From: Mesostigma viride
Lineage: Eukaryota > Streptophyta > Mesostigmatophyceae > Mesostigmatales > Mesostigmataceae
Assembly (NCBI GenBank): GCA_009746045.1
Contig: RPFO01000643.1
Coordinates: 513,089-577,088, forward strand
Direction: 5' to 3'
Length of the DNA: 64,000 bases
Position numbers and translations under genes: made by a program. This document shows, in pieces, positions 35,901 to 44,516 of this stretch. The notes beneath the pieces were generated by a model. The model ran no database searches and was not told where the DNA came from. It saw only the letters and a program-made list of their open reading frames with translations. Position 1 is the first letter of the stretch. Each line of letters begins with the position of its first letter.

Positions 35901-38900
35901 GAGAGACGATCACGTTGTACCATCTCCCGGTTGCGAACGTGAAGACATCCGCAGTGGTTACCATCGCATTTCCCGACCCGATTTGTAGACGGCCTTCGAG
36001 TCCGGTACTACCGTTGACATAGCAGAAGTGGCCGTTACCGCCAGAGGTGACGTCTCCGTACGCCCATATAGTGGTTTGATTCGCTCCGGAGAGACTGTCG
36101 AAGTAGATGTCCTTCATGATCGTGAAGGCGCCCAATCCGGCCGTGTACCCGGCTCCGAGCGTCGCCTGGGCGTAATGAGTGTTCAATCCGGTGTCTAACG
36201 TCGTCACCAGAGAGCCTACCGCCCCCGCGGTAGAAGTGCTCATGTTTGTAATGGTCAACGCCTCGGTCTGCGTCCCCGTGTTCGTTCCAGCCAGGTCGTT
36301 GAACGTCCATTGACCGACCGCCGTCGGGTTCGTCGCCGCGACGGGGTACACGCCGTTGGAAATGTCCGTGATTTCCTGCGTCGTCAACTCTCGATTGAAC
36401 AGGCGGAGGTTGTCCCATGCAGATTGACTCGCACAGAACTGTCCGTCGACGTTTCCGATGTAAAACCCGGGAGTGGCCAGTGTTTGGCTGGGGATAGTGA
36501 CGGTGTTCGATTGAAGGTACTTGACGCCGTTGATCCAGAGGAAGAAACGAGCAGACGTGCTTGCCGCCCCGCTCACGTGCGTGAACGCGATGCGGTACGT
36601 CGTGCCCTGCGTCATTGCGGGGACGCTCGTGAAGACTTGGGTCCCCGTCCCGGCCGCTCCGATAGTCTGCACTCGGAGCTGCAGGTCGCTCTGGCAGTAC
36701 AGACGTACCGCCGTAGTCGCCGAACTTCCGTACCTGAACAACTCGGCTTCCAACTGCCTGCCTGTCCCGGTAGGCGCCTTGAACGTAAGTGTCGCCGTCC
36801 ATGAGGCTTGGAGGTACGGCATCATGGAAGTGTATGGACAGTAGGAGTACGTGGCGTTTCCGTACGTCCCCACGTTTCCGTTCTGGGCTTGGTTGTTGAT
36901 GTAACTGATCTCGTTGTAGACTCCGCCTCGAAGCAGAGTCGTCGCCGCCGAACTGTCCGTCCCGGAACTGACGATCGAGCCGCTTGTGAACGGGTAGTAC
37001 AGGATGGCTTGCTCCGTCCCAACGCCTCCCGTCACGTCGTTCGTCGTCAGGGCCTGGTTATAAAACTTGATGTTGTCCCATTGAGCGGCGCTTCCGGACT
37101 TGAACTTGGCGTTGGTCCCCACTCGGAACGTCTTCGTCGCCAAGTTCTCGAGCGCCAGTGTCTGGTCCGTCTTCAGCGTCTTCGCGGTGTTGTTGATCCA
37201 CAGCCGGAACAGGGTGTTGTTGTTCGTCGCGTCCGTCGTCCTGGACACCACGAGTTGATACGTCTGTCCAGCGTTCAAGGTAGCATCGTCCGAAGCGCAC
37301 ACTCCGGCGGCGCTGGTGCGAATGTACACCTTTCCTGTCGCGTCCATTGTCAAATACACGCACGGAGTCCCGACGCCCGGTTCGCCGTACGCCCACACCA
37401 CCGTCTCTTGCGTGACCGCGGTCGCTTTGAACTCGACGTACACGGAGAACGCGAGAGTTCCTGCGTTGAAATCGCCACTGAGCGTCGTAGAGGCGTACGA
37501 CTGGTTCCCTCCCGCGTCCTCGGCGAGAGTCAGCGACGAACTCGTTGGAGACACGCCGGAAGCGAACGTCAGGGAGTACCCGGATGCCGTGCCCGTGTTC
37601 GCGCCCGTGTCGGAGTCGAAAGACCACACGCCCGGGGTGGCGGGGTCCGAGTACGTGCCGCGGTACCTATCGATCTGCAGCTGAGACAGAGACGAGTTGA
37701 AGAACGCGAGGTTGTCCCACTTCGCCTCGCTGCCGTACGGATACGTGGCGTTCGTCCCGATGCGTAAGGTCTTGGTGGTCAAGTCGTCCCTCGTGAGAGT
37801 CTGATTCGTGTTGAGAGTCTTCGCCACGCCGTTGACCCACACCTTGAACAGCGAGTTGTTGTTCGTCGTGTCCGTCGTCCTGGACACGATCACGTTGACG
37901 CTCGTTCCCACCGGGAAGGCGTACGCGTCCGAAAGCGAAACCACCGCCGTCTTGGTCGCGAGTTGGAGCAAGCCGCCGGATCCCGAAAGAAGGAAGTAGC
38001 ATGCACCGGAACTCGAAGGCTGTCCGTACGCCCAAACGACCGTGGATGGCTGCGTGTTAGACACGAGGGTAAAGTCGGTCGCTATCGAAAACTCCGCCAG
38101 TGCGCCGTTGTATTCCGCGCCCAGAGAAACGCTCGCGTACGTGTAGTTCCCACCGGCGTCCTCTTGAAGGGTGAGCAGTGCGCCAGAGGGCGCCGTCCCG
38201 CTCGAAAAGGTCATGGTTGCCCCCGAGTATGTCCCCGTGTTCGTCCCGTCGTTGGCGTTGAAGTTCCAAAACCCGCTGGGAGACGGCGGGACGTTCGTGA
38301 CGGCTCCGTTGACGAACGAAATGGCGTCTCCGGACGTCTTTGCAAACCCGTCGTCCATGTAACAAACGAGCGCCGAGCCCTTGTTGGCTCCCACGTCCAC
38401 CTCCACCAGCTCTCGGAACGCGCCGGAATATACGTCCGCGTCTCTCCTGAAAACGATGTCGTTGATCGAGTTCGAGGACTGAGAGTATACGATCGAATGG
38501 GTCTGGTCGACGTCCGCCACCTGTGTCATCGATTTCGTGAGAGGCACGACGCCATCCGCCGCCGAATACCCCTTCACGGGCGTCATGAGATTCGTCCTCG
38601 AAGTCGAAGGAACGATGTACCCCTTCTCCGCCTGCGATGTGGAGAAACTCAGCGGAGTGCGCATGCGCTGGACGGTCTCCGCCGCGGCGGCCATTGAAAG
38701 GACGGCGATGTTGGTGTGTTTCACGCCTGTCAGGTATCGCCCGTTTGAAGGGGAGTAGGTGGACAGGTAGAAGTCCGCGTCGTCGACGAACGTTACGGAC
38801 AGTGTCGACGCCCCCACGGCGCGCGTGTCGGATCCGACGTTGACGTCCGACGATACCACTCTGCGTCCGTTGAAGTGCCAATACCACCGGTCAGTCTGAC

Positions 38901-40689
38901 GCACGAGACAAACGCGGTTCCACGCGTTCAGTTGCAACCCCGCCACCGTTCGAGCGACTTCCGCCGCGACTCCGTCCACGTTCAAGTGAATGACAGACCC
39001 GTCGCCGACCAGGGAAAGACTGACGCATCCAATGTCGGATGTGATCGCGCCGTATTTCAACAGCGCGAGTTGGGTGTTCGTCCCTGCATGCGAAATGGCC
39101 GAGGGGAGGAACACGTCCATCACCAGCGTCATGTCCGTCGACAGGGGGAAGCTCTTGTTGTGCAGAGAGGCCCTGAAACCCTCGTTGTTCGCGGTCAGAG
39201 GGTTGTATTGGATGGACGAGTCGCTGATGTAGAAGTCTTTGAAGTTGGAAATCACCACCCCGTCCGCGAACGTGGACATCTTCATTTCCATTCCCGCCAC
39301 TTTGTCGAACGGACGGTTCCCCTCGAAGTCCCAAAACGCCTTGACGGATTCGTACGGGATTCCGTACATGTCTCCGCCGAGAGTGTACACTTGCGAGTGT
39401 GCCACGCTGCTCAGATTGGAGTTGGAATCCTTCGCGGCGATGTACGTGTCGTACGGTTTTCCCTCCTCGAGATTCGCGAACGAAAACTGTCCGGTGCACA
39501 GGGCGTCGTTCCCCTGCGTCCAGTCGACCTGGCGACCGACGAAACCTTCCGCGCCGATGGAATTCGACATGAGAGTGGCCGCCGTGACGCCCGTGCGCGG
39601 ACCCTTGTACGCTTGACACACCACCGCGATGTTGTTCTGTTCGGGGTCGGCGTACTGGTGATTCACGGCGAATCCCGTCAGTGAGGAGACGGAGTACGGA
39701 GCGACCGCGGACACGGGCGCGGACACGTCCGTCGAACGGTCGACCTTCACTCCCGCCATGACGATGCTGACATTCGCAACGACGTTGGCGGGAGTTCCGG
39801 TGGTCGTGAGCCTGGCACGCACGCGGTACGGCTTGTCGCTTGCCATATCTATCTTCTTCTCGTTCGGCAGCTGGATCTGGGCGACGAGAGTCCACGTGGA
39901 CGTGGAGGTGTCCCAAGTCGCGGCCGTCAGCATCGGGAGACTGCCCGTGGTGACGACCCGTGTGATTTCTTCGCTGTACGGGACAGGCTCGGCCGCGATA
40001 TCGCACACTTCGACCTCGACGGTCGCCGAGCTCGCCGCGGGGGACGCGGGAGAAGGGAAATTTCGAACTGTCACCCACACGGAATTGATGTCCAAGTCCG
40101 TGTCGGGGGAAAACGTGAACTGAGGGAGGACACTCGTGTCCGCGGCCACGCTTCCCACGAACGTGTCCTGGAACACGCCCGAAACGAGTGCCGCGTTGTC
40201 GATGTCACAGCGAAACGCCGCCGAACGATACTCTCCGCGCTCGTTCACGACCCCCGATGTCCACTTGGACGTCCCGGCGTCGTACACGAGCCCCATTCCG
40301 TTCTGCACCCCGGCAGCGTTCACGTCGAGCAGCCCGCTCAACAGTTCGGTCCCTTGCCACGAGGGAAACAGGTCCGCGTATGCCTTCGGAACGAGCTCGT
40401 TAGGCAACGCCGCGTCGTATTCGGCTCTGGAAGTGTAGGGCAGTTTCAAGAACGACCGGACGATCAAGTCCGCGTTGATCGCCACGTTTTCTTTGAACTC
40501 CCATACACCCCCCTCGCTGCCCATGTACGGGAGCGCCATGTCGCCGGAGTACGTGTACGCCAGGTACCATTGTTCATCGATGCGCCTCTCTAGCCGCAGT
40601 GCGTGGTTCGAAACTCGGAAGCGCCACAAGGCGCCGTCCTCTCCTTCGACACTCACCGCTTTTGCGCGGACCACACCGCAGTCGGCCAT
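32989..40689 (-). CDS. Giant LamG-repeat fibre protein
   Basis: This 2566-residue protein is built from repeated concanavalin/LamG-like beta-sandwich modules. At least five modules share a TNNNTLFKVWING-type core, and about three more are divergent. Each has the order LAEDAGGN, VVWAYGQP, KTL and FRxGTN, then W/F-N-x-A/S. The N-terminal 300 residues and residues about 330-450 form other beta-rich domains, with EF-hand-free linkers. The C-terminal end before the stop is the first part of a SPRY-like domain (NKVWIGRNGVWDGS). LamG/SPRY modules bind glycans or proteins, so this is probably a host-recognition fibre. It starts with a clear ATG at 40689; an in-frame TAG ends it. Confidence 0.85.
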   Translation of the reverse strand: MADCGVVRAKAVSVEGEDGALWRFRVSNHALRLERRIDEQWYLAYTYSGDMALPYMGSEGGVWEFKENVAINADLIVRSFLKLPYTSRAEYDAALPNELVPKAYADLFPSWQGTELLSGLLDVNAAGVQNGMGLVYDAGTSKWTSGVVNERGEYRSAAFRCDIDNAALVSGVFQDTFVGSVAADTSVLPQFTFSPDTDLDINSVWVTVRNFPSPASPAASSATVEVEVCDIAAEPVPYSEEITRVVTTGSLPMLTAATWDTSTSTWTLVAQIQLPNEKKIDMASDKPYRVRARLTTTGTPANVVANVSIVMAGVKVDRSTDVSAPVSAVAPYSVSSLTGFAVNHQYADPEQNNIAVVCQAYKGPRTGVTAATLMSNSIGAEGFVGRQVDWTQGNDALCTGQFSFANLEEGKPYDTYIAAKDSNSNLSSVAHSQVYTLGGDMYGIPYESVKAFWDFEGNRPFDKVAGMEMKMSTFADGVVISNFKDFYISDSSIQYNPLTANNEGFRASLHNKSFPLSTDMTLVMDVFLPSAISHAGTNTQLALLKYGAITSDIGCVSLSLVGDGSVIHLNVDGVAAEVARTVAGLQLNAWNRVCLVRQTDRWYWHFNGRRVVSSDVNVGSDTRAVGASTLSVTFVDDADFYLSTYSPSNGRYLTGVKHTNIAVLSMAAAAETVQRMRTPLSFSTSQAEKGYIVPSTSRTNLMTPVKGYSAADGVVPLTKSMTQVADVDQTHSIVYSQSSNSINDIVFRRDADVYSGAFRELVEVDVGANKGSALVCYMDDGFAKTSGDAISFVNGAVTNVPPSPSGFWNFNANDGTNTGTYSGATMTFSSGTAPSGALLTLQEDAGGNYTYASVSLGAEYNGALAEFSIATDFTLVSNTQPSTVVWAYGQPSSSGACYFLLSGSGGLLQLATKTAVVSLSDAYAFPVGTSVNVIVSRTTDTTNNNSLFKVWVNGVAKTLNTNQTLTRDDLTTKTLRIGTNATYPYGSEAKWDNLAFFNSSLSQLQIDRYRGTYSDPATPGVWSFDSDTGANTGTASGYSLTFASGVSPTSSSLTLAEDAGGNQSYASTTLSGDFNAGTLAFSVYVEFKATAVTQETVVWAYGEPGVGTPCVYLTMDATGKVYIRTSAAGVCASDDATLNAGQTYQLVVSRTTDATNNNTLFRLWINNTAKTLKTDQTLALENLATKTFRVGTNAKFKSGSAAQWDNIKFYNQALTTNDVTGGVGTEQAILYYPFTSGSIVSSGTDSSAATTLLRGGVYNEISYINNQAQNGNVGTYGNATYSYCPYTSMMPYLQASWTATLTFKAPTGTGRQLEAELFRYGSSATTAVRLYCQSDLQLRVQTIGAAGTGTQVFTSVPAMTQGTTYRIAFTHVSGAASTSARFFLWINGVKYLQSNTVTIPSQTLATPGFYIGNVDGQFCASQSAWDNLRLFNRELTTQEITDISNGVYPVAATNPTAVGQWTFNDLAGTNTGTQTEALTITNMSTSTAGAVGSLVTTLDTGLNTHYAQATLGAGYTAGLGAFTIMKDIYFDSLSGANQTTIWAYGDVTSGGNGHFCYVNGSTGLEGRLQIGSGNAMVTTADVFTFATGRWYNVIVSRTSDSTNNNTLIKLWVDGVAKTLNTNQTILFSNITNKAFRLGTNARYNSCHPCRWDNVRYFNQAFTQSIVDSMLGLSVPGISISPIGKWDFSANDGSNTGSGTGSALTFSSYATPAAGVLTIAEDFGGNSKYATVALGSEFSSSDFSVSLSFTRSSSTNASTCIWSYGQPGTGTACHYLIVDNTGKLLLCDDVNQVATSDDFALSLSTNYHIVVARTSDTTNNNTLFKVWINGVAKTLKTTPVLTRHTLSSKEFRIGTNARFLVGNQGTWDNVRFMNSVVTQTDVNYMYTPTATPSATGVWNFDAASGINTGTASAYSLTFSPPVIFESGKIRLPEDKGGNTQYGSVLLSGAYSGGSSAFTVGCEFRVDTDTQRGACLWSLGQPGTGTPCHYLFVDSNRKLWLASSSAQVCTTDNLTLAVGRSYRIVVSRTIDATNNNTMFRLTVDGESKTLQSSPSLVSETLASKELRLGTNAKFMATNNASWDNLRFWNQSLTAQEVSDVLDLSKAYNPAVSSLYFMDTSPGQSNRAGVYTGSFDPISGLRFNDKFNDSSRYWLASTRDDLGIWRLYLSTSSKRPRSLSEMTRVSTSNCFSSGVWQDPDETQLLGGEVLGRWSFNSNSGANLGSGGTATIVPVSPSTIAGGVLSCPASSTAGAYAYMPGTFPNNESPFSIAFRLKTSGSGAVLGYGDAANFVQVVVGSGITIYARRDGLGGAQGTSTAVSVGGGITVNNNAYHSLCITVISDGTTATFRCTVDGVVSPDVTLSSPNLPSLPTLFLGGRDGVWTSPAFEMDEIVICLGERGSLRPLRLALAVNDVYTRSGLGRNDRDMVQVHGHVMGSFKWDALGDHAMSTSTTSASVLAHVSFSSDGLAATESGVDGSSFVYMKDYLSNGKYCFEFDLSGYTSGTLHLGVSRFDGAGQTFSLAPVTSANGTYMFAFDTAANKVWIGRNGVWDGSADPGSGTGGVSITA

Positions 40690-40789
40690 TTCTTGTTACC
40701 ACGGAACACAATTTCCAGGCCCGTTTTAACGCGGTTCGTCGCCTGTCGAACGTTCGTGAATACGGTTAAAATATTCGCGGTATAGTTCA

Positions 40790-41014
40790 ATGGCGAACGC
40801 ATTCGCAGTCCTGTTGATCATCTACTTGGTGATAGCGCACGCCGTGTTTCTAGAAATGGCGCTTTTCCCACGAAGCGTCGCCGGGTTCGGCGTTTTGCCG
40901 CTTGAAGCATATCTTTTATTGCCATTGTTTCCGATAGTAATACCCATTGGAAAACTAATAGACTTCATAAAGACCAGGAAGGCTACCGAACCCGTACCAG
41001 AGGAGGGGGAGTGA
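40790..41014 (+). CDS. Small two-span membrane protein
   Basis: This 74-residue protein has two hydrophobic segments (about 4-25 and 34-56) and a charged Lys/Glu tail. It is divergent from the giant fibre gene across a 100-base gap with AT-rich stretches (AAAATATT, GGTATAGTTC). Function unknown. Confidence 0.65.
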   Translation: MANAFAVLLIIYLVIAHAVFLEMALFPRSVAGFGVLPLEAYLLLPLFPIVIPIGKLIDFIKTRKATEPVPEEGE

Positions 41015-41049
41015 AGACCGTTTCTTCTCTGGCGTTAAGTATAGACATC

Positions 41050-41355
41050 ATGGGCAACCCCGTCGTGAACGTCATACTGTTTACCGTGAGCGCGTTCGTC
41101 ATCGTATCTGTCGTCATCAACCTCGTAGGAGGAAAGATAGCGAGCGGTATATGCTCGATGTTCGGAAAGGAGGGAGACGATAAGTGCAAAGAGAACGTCA
41201 ACAACATTCTCGACGTCATCGCGTTCCCGATAGCTGCGGCGTTCGCGCTATTCGCAGTACGCACGAAGTGGAAGCGGTACTCGGATGACCGCAAGGCTAC
41301 CAAAAAGGCGTTCTCGGGACCGAAAACCGATCCCAAATCAAAGGCGGACACTTAG
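41050..41355 (+). CDS. Small membrane protein
   Basis: This 101-residue protein starts at ATG 41050; an upstream GTG at 41011 overlaps the previous stop and is not used. It has two hydrophobic segments (about 5-25 and 55-72), a Cys pair between them and a Lys-rich tail. It is tandem with 40790-41014. The stop overlaps the convergent stop at 41352 by 4 bases. Confidence 0.65.
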   Translation: MGNPVVNVILFTVSAFVIVSVVINLVGGKIASGICSMFGKEGDDKCKENVNNILDVIAFPIAAAFALFAVRTKWKRYSDDRKATKKAFSGPKTDPKSKADT

Positions 41356-41675
41356 TCGTCTCTGTTGACGACCAGACGCGTGGGAATGCTTAGAAGTTTT
41401 CTTATTAAAATGTTCATGACCGAATACAATAACACCCACATCATGACCGTCTGCACGACGACGTGCACGCTCTCGAATCGGCTCTCGATAATGTCTTTGC
41501 AGTGAAGAGGGTTCGCGTCCCATATGTCCGAGGTCGTCGCCGTCATGGCCGCGCAAATGTCGCTCTCTTCCATGCTCATCCAGAACCCGAATGTTCCTAT
41601 CGTAGGTCCCTTCATGAACAGTTTCCTCAGAGGAGAGACCACGCACCAGTCGTACAGTCGCCCCAGGAACAACAT
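41352..41675 (-). CDS. Membrane-associated hypothetical protein
   Basis: This 107-residue protein has a hydrophobic segment near 70-90 and several aromatic residues and Met in the first half. The ATG at 41675 lies 27 bases after the stop of the next minus-strand gene (41703), so the pair may be co-transcribed. No motif is recognised. Confidence 0.6.
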   Translation of the reverse strand: MLFLGRLYDWCVVSPLRKLFMKGPTIGTFGFWMSMEESDICAAMTATTSDIWDANPLHCKDIIESRFESVHVVVQTVMMWVLLYSVMNILIRKLLSIPTRLVVNRDD

Positions 41676-41702
41676 ACCTACCTTACAATACGACTGCGAT
41701 TT

Positions 41703-42287
41703 CTATTTGAAACGAATGGTGAACCTCTGCTTTCCGACCTTGGGACGTACGATGGTGCCAAGGTCGGTGGCGCGGAACCGTTTCCTGGCCCTGCGCACCA
41801 GCACGACCACCCTGTCCTCCATCCTCGCAGGGTAGTGGTGGCATTTCGGCAGCTCCTTTCGAATGGAATCGATGTTCTCGGCGGCGTACTTGACCACGCC
41901 GTTCGTGATCGCCCAACGGAAGAAGTTCATCTGCCCCGTCGTCGTCATCATCGACTTGCCTCCGTCGGGCGACACGAGCTGAATCTTCTTCCGTCTGGCG
42001 AACGGATCGAACATCTTCTTGGAGTAAAAGTCCAGATGTTCGCGGTAGGACATGTACATGTTCACGGGCATCCCGTCCGTGCGGCTGACGCATTCCACGT
42101 TGTGGGTCCTGGCGTAGTTCGTCACCAGCCACTCCATCACGCGCAAGGACAAGGTGTTGGAATGCTTTTCCTTGCCTCCCTCCTTGTCTCGCAGCTCGTA
42201 CAGCGTGTTGTACACCTCCTCGTCCTGGAAAAACCGATGCAGAGAACGCTCCAAGAGACTCATCGAGGTGGGCTGGGCGGCGGTCAT
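41703..42287 (-). CDS. Conserved-looking hypothetical protein
   Basis: This 194-residue soluble protein has a helical N-terminal half and a compact core containing GQMNFFRWAI and VVKYAAEN, followed by a strongly basic C-terminal part. A GATAAAAGG element lies about 22 bases upstream. The basic surface suggests nucleic-acid contact. I do not recognise the family. Confidence 0.7.
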   Translation of the reverse strand: MTAAQPTSMSLLERSLHRFFQDEEVYNTLYELRDKEGGKEKHSNTLSLRVMEWLVTNYARTHNVECVSRTDGMPVNMYMSYREHLDFYSKKMFDPFARRKKIQLVSPDGGKSMMTTTGQMNFFRWAITNGVVKYAAENIDSIRKELPKCHHYPARMEDRVVVLVRRARKRFRATDLGTIVRPKVGKQRFTIRFK

Positions 42288-42372
42288 ACTCGATATGTTT
42301 CGAGACCCTTTTATCCTCCCCTAAGCGCGCGTACAAGGACGAACAAATTTTGTGAGTCCTTTTTTGTACACG

Positions 42373-43218
42373 ATGAACGACACCGCAGGCAACCCCCCCG
42401 GACTGTGGATGTCCAGGAAGGCGTCTCCCCGGGAAACGCACGACGTGATCAAAGCCGTGGAGAGCGTGTGTCGGTCCTATGACATCCCGCGGCCTTATAT
42501 CTCTTTCGTGAGCTCGACGAAGGACCTCGTGTCCAGCTTCGGGAACGACACGTACGTCATGACCGAGTTTCGAAAGGGCGTGTACGGCCTGCTCGCTCTC
42601 GTCCGCGTCAGGGGAGGGCGGACGGTGTGCGCGATCGTCCACGGCGATCGTACGGTCGACATCATACGGATGCCGCCGTTCAAGACCAAGCTGTTCAAGG
42701 GCACCGTCGCGTGCGGTATTCTGGCGACCGAGCCGTCCGGCCGTGCTACGTTCTACGCGCACGACTGCCTCGCCTTTGCGAGGAAGAACGTGATGGCGCT
42801 ACCGTTCAAACTTCGGATGATCTACGCGCGGCAGATGGTAGAAATGAACTTTCCGACGTTCGCGAGTTACTACACGAACACGTTCCTCAAGTGCAGCCCG
42901 TTTATGGAAAGCCACGCGGACCAACGAGACATGAAGAGCAACAATTTGATTTTTATTCCGTCATCCGCGCCGGTGAACACCAAGTTCGTGCAAGGCGCTG
43001 TCCCAGTCGTCCTCGAAAACAAAAAGGGGGAGACCACGGAGAAAGGTTCCAACCTCCTCCGCCGCGACGTGGCGTCTAGAATCCCCCCCTGCCTCTTTTC
43101 CCCTTCCTACTTCCCCGCGCCTTCTTCGGGTCGTACGCAATTCTGTACATCAGCCGCTCCCCGGCCGACGACATGGGGGACTCCGTTTTTCTTCCAGTGT
43201 CACTCGGTCTTGTCCTGA
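42373..43218 (+). CDS. Degenerate capping-guanylyltransferase-like nucleotidyltransferase
   Basis: This 281-residue protein follows the nucleotidyltransferase motif order of mRNA capping enzymes and DNA ligases, with altered key residues. FRKGVYG (66-72) stands where KxDG is expected, TVACGIL (111-117) where TLLDGEL is expected, and FYAHDCLAF ... LPFKLR (127-147) matches motif IIIa. NNLIFIPSSAP (190-200) stands where DGLIFTP is expected. The catalytic Lys/Asp/Glu set is thus not intact, and the protein is probably a non-catalytic relative. Its last 47 codons overlap the 3' end of the primase gene in antisense. Confidence 0.55.
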   Translation: MNDTAGNPPGLWMSRKASPRETHDVIKAVESVCRSYDIPRPYISFVSSTKDLVSSFGNDTYVMTEFRKGVYGLLALVRVRGGRTVCAIVHGDRTVDIIRMPPFKTKLFKGTVACGILATEPSGRATFYAHDCLAFARKNVMALPFKLRMIYARQMVEMNFPTFASYYTNTFLKCSPFMESHADQRDMKSNNLIFIPSSAPVNTKFVQGAVPVVLENKKGETTEKGSNLLRRDVASRIPPCLFSPSYFPAPSSGRTQFCTSAAPRPTTWGTPFFFQCHSVLS

Positions 43219-44416
43219 AGAGCCGATCGGCGACACTCATCGGCAGCCTGCGCGGTTCGGAGCGGTACCCCCGGCATTCCGAGTCGAAACACCGCTGAAA
43301 CACGCCGTTCCGGTTGATCTCGTACCACACGTTATTCCTCTCGTGCTCGGCCCCCTTGTTCTCGCACACCCTGTGTCTGCTCCACACCCAGTAGACGCTG
43401 GATTGGCCGTCGCCTTCCTTGAACGCGTTGGTTAGACGGACGCCCGGTAACACCCCGACGATCAGTCTGTACTCCTCGCTGTCTCGCGAGATCAGCGCCC
43501 CGGCGTTTAGGGGGGACAGGATGGGCGCCGGACCGCCGCCGCCGTGGTGCGCCCTCCCGCGCGCGCGGGCGTGACGAGATCCCGGGGTTTCCACCACGTC
43601 CGGGTCGAAGTCGTCAGGCTGGACAACGCGCGCGATGGGGACGTCCATTCCATCGTAGACGCGGACCGACGTGATCAGGAGCTGGTCGTACGGCGACGGC
43701 GCCTCGAAGTCCGGCTCTCCGTCTTCCTCCTGTTGATACACCCACGAGTATGGCCTGTTCTCGTGGACTTTGCCATACGAACACGAGCAACCATCGCGGA
43801 TCTCAGCCTTCCCCCTGCAGAACGGGCACGAGCACGACCTGGAATTGGAACTCGAACCTTGGCATCCCGTCTTGAACGTGTCGTTTAGGACCCTGAACTT
43901 CTTGGCGCATCCGGAGCATTTGTAGCACTTGAGGGAAAACAGCATGCGGAGGCCGTTGTCCATCATGATGGAGGGGTCGATGACGGCGTTCCACGTGTTG
44001 TTTTCCGGTCTGGGCCCGAATTCGGAGTGGAGACGAGAGACGATGAACCCGCGCAACTTCAGCGCCGTGTCCTGGTCCACGGGTATGCCCGGCCAGTGCA
44101 CGTGGAAACCGCACTTGATTCGCCCCTCCTTCTCCTTGTTCGGCGCTCGACACACCACGATGTGGAAACTCGTCGTCTCGGTCTTCTGCACGGTCTCCTG
44201 CACGACGCCGTGGATGAGCGGCACCCATTTGTCCAGGATGTCTTGGGACATGTCCCTCTCGTCCTCGCAATCCACGTCCAAGAAGAACGGGAACACCGGC
44301 CGCGATTTCTGCTCGACGACGAAGTTCTTGTTTCCTTCTTCGAAATCTTCAGCGAGACACTTGTATGTACAGATCGCGCAGGTCTTCGGAATCGACGAAC
44401 ACCTTTCCGCCGCCAT
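43076..44416 (-). CDS. Archaeo-eukaryotic primase (PrimPol / UL52 type)
   Basis: This 446-residue protein carries AEP motifs: FFLDVDCED with D47 and D49 (motif I), GFHVHWPG with H105/H107 (motif II), and VIDPSIMMDNGLRMLF with D147 and R157 (motif III). Near residues 345-385 is a zinc site C-x6-H ... C-x4-C of the herpesvirus UL52 / PrimPol type. Cys-rich inserts occur at about 165-215. It would make primers for replication, together with the separate D5-type helicase at 52364-54676, which lacks a primase domain. Start at ATG 44416. Confidence 0.85.
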   Translation of the reverse strand: MAAERCSSIPKTCAICTYKCLAEDFEEGNKNFVVEQKSRPVFPFFLDVDCEDERDMSQDILDKWVPLIHGVVQETVQKTETTSFHIVVCRAPNKEKEGRIKCGFHVHWPGIPVDQDTALKLRGFIVSRLHSEFGPRPENNTWNAVIDPSIMMDNGLRMLFSLKCYKCSGCAKKFRVLNDTFKTGCQGSSSNSRSCSCPFCRGKAEIRDGCSCSYGKVHENRPYSWVYQQEEDGEPDFEAPSPYDQLLITSVRVYDGMDVPIARVVQPDDFDPDVVETPGSRHARARGRAHHGGGGPAPILSPLNAGALISRDSEEYRLIVGVLPGVRLTNAFKEGDGQSSVYWVWSRHRVCENKGAEHERNNVWYEINRNGVFQRCFDSECRGYRSEPRRLPMSVADRLFRTRPSDTGRKTESPMSSAGERLMYRIAYDPKKARGSRKGKRGRGGF

Positions 44417-44516
44417 ACCCGTCGAGGAGAAGATGAGTGTACTCCTCTGACGATTCGACGAAACGTTCCGTGGAGTTAAACCATCTCGTGGCGGCGGAAT
44501 ATGCCGGCCATTTCAT

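Noticed and set aside
38057-40078. Long Arg/His/Gly-rich frames inside the giant fibre gene
   Set aside because: Out-of-frame shadows; the LamG frame is continuous here.
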